From CAZRVH01 sp964608325 (GTDB lineage: Bacteria; Patescibacteriota; Gracilibacteria; Peribacterales; Peribacteraceae), in the NCBI GenBank assembly GCA_964608325.1, contig CAZSMX010000025.1, positions 1 through 10,267 on the forward strand: 10,267 nt of DNA. Reading direction: 5' to 3'. The position numbers and the translations under genes were made by a program. This document shows, piece after piece, positions 5,515 through 10,267 of this stretch (the stretch's first letter is position 1; each line of letters opens with the position of its first letter). The notes below the pieces were generated by a model, which saw only the letters and a list, made by a program, of their open reading frames with translations, searched no databases and had not been told where the DNA came from.

Positions 5515-8500
5515 TTAGCTCTTGTAGCTCGTGGACTTGACCTGAGTATCGGCGTACTCAATCCAGTTGAATACGGTCGTGCTCGTGTCTTCGTCGTTCC
5601 ACTCGATATGACTGTTGTTGTAACCGAGGTTCGTATCAGTCATGTCATTAAAGTCCTGGAGTGCGACCTGGAGGGTCGACGTGTTCGTTCCAACGAGCTT
5701 CGAGTTGGCGATGTCGCCCTGAAGCACGAAGGTGACGGACTGTCCAGAAGAGATTTCCGTGTTGACGGAAGAGCTCTCCAGAGCGGCGCAGCGGACCAAG
5801 AAGGATCCGGAGTGCGTCGTGGAGATCGTCGTACCAGCAGCGGTGGTGATACCGGTGCAGGTAGCCGTCGTGGAAGAGTCAGCCTTGTTGTAGAACTTGA
5901 ATGAACCGTTCGTAATGGAAACGTTCGTAGCCGTGACATTGAAGATCACGCCGGAGAGCGTTGCCCTGTTCAAACCGTTCAAAGAGTTCGTGTTCGTGGC
6001 TGCCGTGAAGCGGAACTGTCCGATCGGGGAGATACCCGTCGGGACGTTCGTATTGTCGGCATCCGGGTTGGCATTAGCGATGGACGTGATCTTAGCGAGC
6101 ACGAGTTCGTTAATGTTACCGGCGATACCTGCGTTCGTCGAAGCAGCAGCCTCGCGTCCGATGAAGACTTCACCGTCTGCGGTGCTGTCTCCGTCGTTGG
6201 CAATGAGGTTGTTGCTGGACTGGTCACCGCGAGCGCGAACAGCACCGGAACCGGTCGTGTTGTTAGACACGGCCTGCTGGGTGATGAAGAGCTGGATGTC
6301 CTGTCCGGACGTAGCACCCTGATCGTCCGTCTTCAAGCGCGGGCGAACCGTGACAGCGACGTCGGTTCCCTTCGGAACGACGAGCTGGCGGTTTTCCATG
6401 TTGGCGCAGAAGGTAGCGATCGTGCCGCCGCCGCTCGGGTTCGTCGTCAGAACGTCGTCGGAGCCGCAGCCTCCCACCGTAGCGATAGCAAACGGAGAGG
6501 TAGCACCATCCTTGTACAGTTCGAGACGATCCACGGAGGAAGCGTTGGAACCGGAGGACGAGAGCTGGAGGTCAGTGACGTCGATGTCTTCGTTCTGAGC
6601 GCGGAACTTCAGGCGGAGGATGGAATCACCGAGCGTACCACCAAGGAGTTGGCGGGAACGGACCGGGGACGGATCCCTCGACACGAAGAGGTCTCCCTGG
6701 CTGACGAGCGAGTACGTCTTGGACGCAGTCGTCGAGACAGTGATGTCGCAGGAAGAAGAGGCGCAAGCTGCAGCGTTGAGCTTGATTCCGGAGAGAGCGG
6801 AGCCGCGGTCTGCGGTCTCAGCCTCAAGGAACGTAGCGCCGGAAGCGAAGGCGAGGAGCAACGTGCTTCCGTTGAGGGAAGAAGCGATGTCCGCGTGGAC
6901 TTCGAACGTGATGGTCTGCTCAGCCGGGATCACGTATCCACCGCCATTGAAGTCGGAGAACGTGATGCGAGCGGGCGTTCCATCGGCAGACTCACCAGTC
7001 TGGACAACCGTTTCGACGTTTCCGTCGCCATCGGTGTCGACCCAGAGAGTGTAGTTGTTAGCATCCGTCATGGTGCCTGCATCGCCTTCGAAGACGGCGC
7101 TGGTCACGCGGACGTCCTCAGCTTCACCGGCGCGAGCCTGGAAGCGGAGGAGGTTGATGTTCTTGGAGTTCTTCACAGCCGTGTCGCTGGAACCGATGGA
7201 CTGAACGGCAACGTTCAGCGTCGGGGAAGCGATGCGGTGCGTGTTGGCGGAAACCGTTCCGCCCGGGCGAACGTCCGTCACCTCATCACCCGTCGAGACG
7301 CCTTCGATTTCCATGTTGTAGGCAGTCGTCGTGTCGGCGATGAAAGCTCCGATGTTGCATCCCGTGGTGTCGTCCGTCGTCTGCGTGCAGAGGTGGACGC
7401 GGAACTGGTCACCACTCTTCGGGTGGTAAGCGGTTCCGTTGTCGATGAAGTCGACGCGGAATTCCCACGTGTCGACACCAGACGCATCGAAGTCATCGAA
7501 GCGGTACACCTGGTACGTCGTCGTGGTGGTGTTCGTGCTCGTAGCGTTGGAACCAGCCGTCGTCAGCTTGACTGCGGAAACAGTCTGGCCGGTGCGAGTG
7601 TTGCGGATTTCAACGTTCTCAAGCACTTCGTCGATTTCGTCGTAGGCCGTGTTGCCGCCAGTTGCGAGACCAGCTCCCGTGGAGGTGAATCCCTGAACAA
7701 CAGCGTACAATTCCTTGATGTTCACAGCGTCTCCGCCCGTGGACATCTCGATGTTCGCGAGAACAGCATCGTTCGCGTCAGACGTGAACTTCTGCTGAAC
7801 CGGTCCGTCGATCTCGATGGTGAATTCACCAGCTTCGATCGAAACGGAAGACGAGTTGTCAGTTGCGGGGAGGGACACGCGGGAACCGTAGAGCTGGCCG
7901 TTCACACCGAATCCGTAGAGGGATCCGACAGCGAAGAGGTCAGACTCTTCTTCAAAGTGGAAGTTCACGGTTTCGGCAGCGCCACCGGCGATGTCTCCGA
8001 CGACCTCAAGAACGACGGTGTCGCCCTGGAGGATCGTGAACGGAGGATCGAAGGTGAACGTGACGAAGTCTCCGGACGTAGCAGAAACGGTGTTCGTGAG
8101 AACGGTTCCGTCCGTGCGGCGGACCTGGAGGTTCGTAACGTCTCCGTCGGAGACCGTTCCGTTCTGCTCGAGGGTGATCGAGTAGACCGTCTGGTCTTCC
8201 GTGGAGTTGGAGCCGAGCTCGAACTTGCCGAGCACGCGCTTCGTGTCGCCGACGTTAGCCGTCGACGGGGTCACGGAGCGGTATTCGACCGTGATGAGAC
8301 CGCTGGTAACAGCAGCCACGCGGAACGTGTTTCCGCGGAGGGGGAAGTTGCCCGTCACTGCCTTTGCGTTCGACTGAAGGTCGGACGGCAATTCGACAGC
8401 GATGTTGTGCTCGGAACCAGCCGTGAGGGAGGTAGCGAGGTCAGCAGCAACGTCCAACGTCACCGTCTGGCAAGCCGGGATGGTCATAGGCTCGATCAGG

Positions 8501-9720
8501 CGGAGCGTAGCGGTCTGGTTCTGGGAGTCGATCGTGCGCTTGCGCGAGATGCGTCCACCATCCATGAGGAGGTAGAGACCATCGATATCGGACTCATCTC
8601 CGAATCCTTCGTGAAGGACCGTGATGTCCTGAACGACGACGGAGTCATCGCAGGAAGCCGTAAGATCGAGGGAAGCGAGGACGACGCCAACAGCGCCCTG
8701 GGGCACCGTGTCACCGACCGGGTTCGTGGAAGCAAGAGCGATTTCGAGCTCTCCATCACCCTGGGCGATCGGGCTGTAGCCCGTGAAGTCCATGGTGTCA
8801 GAGAAAGAATCGCCACCAGCCGTCTCCATGTCCATGACGGACAGGGTGTAGCGGTCACCTGCGTTCGTGGAAGAAGCGAGGGTGAGCTCCACCGTGGAGT
8901 CGTTGATGACGGAAGCGTCGCTAACCGAGATGGTAGCGTCACCCGTGATCTTGTACTTGCTAGCCGTTTCAGCAGCAGCCGCGTCAACGTTGACGTTGAA
9001 CTCGACTTCGAGCTTGTTCACAGCGGTCGACGTGACCGTGTGGATGGCAGCCTCGACAACGTTACCCATGCCGCAGTCAACACCGAAGGTGAGACCCTGG
9101 TCCACGCGGTGAAGCATGGCGACCATTTCAGCACGGTTCATGTTATCAGCCGGGCGAGCGCGTCCCGTCGCGTCATCACCCTGGACCACACAGTGGTCAG
9201 CAGCCGTCATGATGGAAGAGGTGTACCACTGACCGGCCGGCACGTCCACGAAGGACGATGCGTCACCCGTGGCCTCAAGGCCGAAGGCGCGGACGATGAG
9301 GGCAGCAGCCTCAGCACGGTTGATGTTCGCAGCAGGGCGAGCGTAGCAGGGGTGTGCTCCGTAGCAGTTGTTATCACCCTTGACCCAGCCTTCCTTGGCT
9401 GCTTCCTCCATGTAACCGTAGTACCAGAAGCCCGGCTTGACATCGTCAAAGCTCGGAACTGCGGGTGCGGTGGAGAGGATACCACCGTTAAGCTCGACGA
9501 CGAGCTTGATGAACTCCGCACGGTTGGCGTTGTCGCCACCGCGGAAGCGAGTCTGGTTTGCGTCGAGGTAGCCTGCATCCGTGAATGCATCGACTGCCGC
9601 TTCGTACCAGGCTCCCGACGGAACATCGCTGTAAGCAGCAACGGCCGTACCCATCTGGGTGACAGCGATTGCGACAGCGGCTGCTCCGGCGAACAGTTTC
9701 TTAAAACGAGAAACGTCCAT
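5515..9720 (-). CDS. secreted SLH-domain S-layer-type surface protein, 1401 residues
   Basis: Probable S-layer subunit or major cell-surface protein. Residues 1-28 are a Sec signal peptide (K7-K8, hydrophobic core, AVA-AY cleavage site after 28). Three SLH domains follow at about 30-79, 90-147 and 156-210, each ending in NRAE (66, 134, 195); these normally bind secondary cell-wall polymers. Residues 227-315 resemble SbsA-type Ig domains. The rest is about six diverged beta-sandwich modules (about 348-445, 497-592, 653-780, 857-960, 1033-1150, 1232-1357). Four of these end in a strand plus [A/G]D[I/L]A motif (426-429, 575-578, 943-946, 1335-1338). DTDGDGNVE (895-903) is a likely Ca-binding loop, and a Thr-rich linker lies at 727-735. 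There are 14 cysteines in seven neighbouring pairs. No C-terminal membrane anchor or sorting signal is present. The gene stands alone, with its own leader and a strong terminator. No Shine-Dalgarno motif precedes the ATG. An S-layer role is inferred from domains and size. Confidence 0.93.
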   Translation of the reverse strand: MDVSRFKKLFAGAAAVAIAVTQMGTAVAAYSDVPSGAWYEAAVDAFTDAGYLDANQTRFRGGDNANRAEFIKLVVELNGGILSTAPAVPSFDDVKPGFWYYGYMEEAAKEGWVKGDNNCYGAHPCYARPAANINRAEAAALIVRAFGLEATGDASSFVDVPAGQWYTSSIMTAADHCVVQGDDATGRARPADNMNRAEMVAMLHRVDQGLTFGVDCGMGNVVEAAIHTVTSTAVNKLEVEFNVNVDAAAAETASKYKITGDATISVSDASVINDSTVELTLASSTNAGDRYTLSVMDMETAGGDSFSDTMDFTGYSPIAQGDGELEIALASTNPVGDTVPQGAVGVVLASLDLTASCDDSVVVQDITVLHEGFGDESDIDGLYLLMDGGRISRKRTIDSQNQTATLRLIEPMTIPACQTVTLDVAADLATSLTAGSEHNIAVELPSDLQSNAKAVTGNFPLRGNTFRVAAVTSGLITVEYRSVTPSTANVGDTKRVLGKFELGSNSTEDQTVYSITLEQNGTVSDGDVTNLQVRRTDGTVLTNTVSATSGDFVTFTFDPPFTILQGDTVVLEVVGDIAGGAAETVNFHFEEESDLFAVGSLYGFGVNGQLYGSRVSLPATDNSSSVSIEAGEFTIEIDGPVQQKFTSDANDAVLANIEMSTGGDAVNIKELYAVVQGFTSTGAGLATGGNTAYDEIDEVLENVEIRNTRTGQTVSAVKLTTAGSNATSTNTTTTTYQVYRFDDFDASGVDTWEFRVDFIDNGTAYHPKSGDQFRVHLCTQTTDDTTGCNIGAFIADTTTAYNMEIEGVSTGDEVTDVRPGGTVSANTHRIASPTLNVAVQSIGSSDTAVKNSKNINLLRFQARAGEAEDVRVTSAVFEGDAGTMTDANNYTLWVDTDGDGNVETVVQTGESADGTPARITFSDFNGGGYVIPAEQTITFEVHADIASSLNGSTLLLAFASGATFLEAETADRGSALSGIKLNAAACASSSCDITVSTTASKTYSLVSQGDLFVSRDPSPVRSRQLLGGTLGDSILRLKFRAQNEDIDVTDLQLSSSGSNASSVDRLELYKDGATSPFAIATVGGCGSDDVLTTNPSGGGTIATFCANMENRQLVVPKGTDVAVTVRPRLKTDDQGATSGQDIQLFITQQAVSNNTTGSGAVRARGDQSSNNLIANDGDSTADGEVFIGREAAASTNAGIAGNINELVLAKITSIANANPDADNTNVPTGISPIGQFRFTAATNTNSLNGLNRATLSGVIFNVTATNVSITNGSFKFYNKADSSTTATCTGITTAAGTTISTTHSGSFLVRCAALESSSVNTEISSGQSVTFVLQGDIANSKLVGTNTSTLQVALQDFNDMTDTNLGYNNSHIEWNDEDTSTTVFNWIEYADTQVKSTSYKS

Positions 9721-9839
9721 ATAAGGAGTAGTAAGAAATGAGGAGATAGAAAGGATTTTTTTGTTGGCTATCTGTGTGGTACGGGAAACAAAGTTGGATT
9801 ACCTGACGCCGACGACTTGCATCGCCACCTGTGTTCGAC

Positions 9840-9879
9840 GGAGAGGGGCAGATGTTCTGCACTCGTCTCCTTAAATATA
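9840..9879 (-). promoter_or_regulatory. candidate -10 box and 5'-end hairpin of the SLH gene leader
   Basis: On the minus strand TATATT (9879-9874) could be a -10 box, starting transcription near 9867. There is no good -35 box (TTCCAT at 17 bp). Just after it GGAGA (9870-9866) pairs with TCTCC (9844-9840), and inside that GCAGA pairs with TCTGC (9860-9856 with 9852-9848, loop ACA). The mRNA would thus begin with a stem-loop and carry a leader of about 147 nt. Long leaders with 5' hairpins stabilise several known S-layer and outer-membrane mRNAs; applying that here is inference. Confidence 0.4.
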
Positions 9880-10267
9880 AAGAGATGACACACGGGATGG
9901 AACGCTGCGCTAGGTGCGCGCACCGATGTCAGGGAAAAGCACGATCACTGACGACCCTATATATAAGGAAGTCGGGGATGTGAAATATTGTCACGGTCCG
10001 GTCGTACCGGTTCCGGGGCAATCTGCCGTTGTGTGAATGATCCGTGCACAGATCCCACCGCCGGAAGTGGCAGTGGAACGGGAGGATGCTACCGACAGGC
10101 CCCGTACGGGCGCAAGATAGGCCATCCTTCCTATGCATGTACTCAAACGTCCCAACCCGCCCCGCGTTACAGGGGAAGGATGCGTTTCTTTGGCATTTCA
10201 AAGTGTTAAAATAGTGAGAATAGGCGCTTTCTAAACGGAATTTTAGTGGGAAAATTATGTTTTGATT
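9880..10267. other. non-coding stretch with clustered hairpins
   Basis: No convincing gene is seen in about 390 bases. The stretch holds several inverted repeats. CCGGT/ACCGG (9998-10002 and 10006-10010, loop CGT). CCAC-C-GCC / GGC-A-GTGG (10055-10062 and 10069-10076, one C/A mismatch). GGGAGGATG (10080-10088) with CATCCTTCC (10123-10131, one G-T pair). The same CATCCTTCC also pairs perfectly with GGAAGGATG (10174-10182). At the edge AATTTT/AAAATT (10239-10244 and 10251-10256) lies in AT-rich DNA. This could be a structured RNA, a leader for a gene to the right of the window, or incidental. The conserved cores of tmRNA, RNase P RNA and SRP RNA are not seen. Confidence 0.35.
9913..9924. promoter_or_regulatory. 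12-bp perfect palindrome upstream of the SLH gene
   Basis: GGTGCGCGCACC lies about 10 bp upstream of the position expected for the -35 box of the candidate SLH promoter. The position is suitable for a regulator site. A palindrome of this size can also arise by chance in GC-rich DNA. Confidence 0.3.

Noticed and set aside
6649..9741. Rightward open frame of 1030 codons antisense to the SLH gene
   Set aside because: The minus-strand protein has a signal peptide, SLH domains and repeats; the antisense frame is Arg/Val/Ser/Asp-rich with no recognisable domain and results from codon bias.
10055..10076. Resemblance of the CCGGAAG loop to the SRP RNA core
   Set aside because: The flanking asymmetric and symmetric loop bases of the SRP S domain (CAGG and AGCAG) are missing, and the stem is unlike 4.5S RNA.
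9929..10201. Leftward open frame of 90 codons upstream of the SLH gene
   Set aside because: Cys/Arg/His-rich with no plausible domain or start signal, and it overlaps the hairpin cluster; the overlapping rightward frame 9988-10209 is equally unconvincing.
10239..10267. Possible start of a rightward gene at ATG 10257
   Set aside because: The frame stops at the third codon (TGA); no coding start can be supported at the right edge.

Overview
The window looks like a bacterial chromosome with about 55-60% G+C by eye. It carries an S-layer-type giant protein with three SLH domains, a FemA/FemB-type aminoacyltransferase, an Mn-type superoxide dismutase and a divergent RNA polymerase beta subunit. 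Together these fit a cell with peptidoglycan and an S-layer. My best guess is a Patescibacteria/CPR lineage such as Peregrinibacteria or Peribacteria, but this is an inference from gene style and no marker here proves it. The standard code fits every gene; the six visible stops are TAA (five) and TAG (one).

Left part (1-1950, minus strand): the first 597 codons of rpoB, running off the left edge. The beta subunit starts with a 75-residue Lys/Ala/Pro tail of KK pentads that beta subunits do not normally have. It is driven by a consensus sigma70 promoter (TTGACA-16-TATAAT) with a leader of about 112 nt containing a hairpin. The rplKAJL genes that usually precede rpoB are absent.

Middle-left (1968-3322, plus strand): two consecutive stand-alone transcription units of the same design. 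Each has TTGACY-17-TCTAAT, then a 17-bp inverted repeat 7 bp after the -10 box, then a gene for a small receiver-like protein, then a near-identical terminator hairpin. The two proteins are diverged paralogues. The second keeps the aspartate expected of a phospho-acceptor; the first has asparagine there. This duplicated cassette is the most system-like thing in the window.

Middle (3323-5476): leftward sodA with an unknown 94-residue gene 21 bp behind it, then a rightward femAB-family gene with an uncertain start and a Pro-rich linker encoded by a run of C-tracts. After it come a BIME-like palindromic repeat and a strong terminator shared by the convergent genes.

Right part (5515-9720, minus strand): a 1401-residue secreted SLH protein made of a signal peptide, three SLH domains, an SbsA-like Ig domain and about six diverged beta-sandwich modules, with 14 cysteines falling in seven neighbouring pairs. 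It is probably the S-layer subunit or a major surface protein. Its upstream region (9721-10267) holds no convincing gene. It carries a candidate promoter, a 5'-end hairpin, a 12-bp palindrome and a cluster of hairpins, two of which are mutually exclusive.
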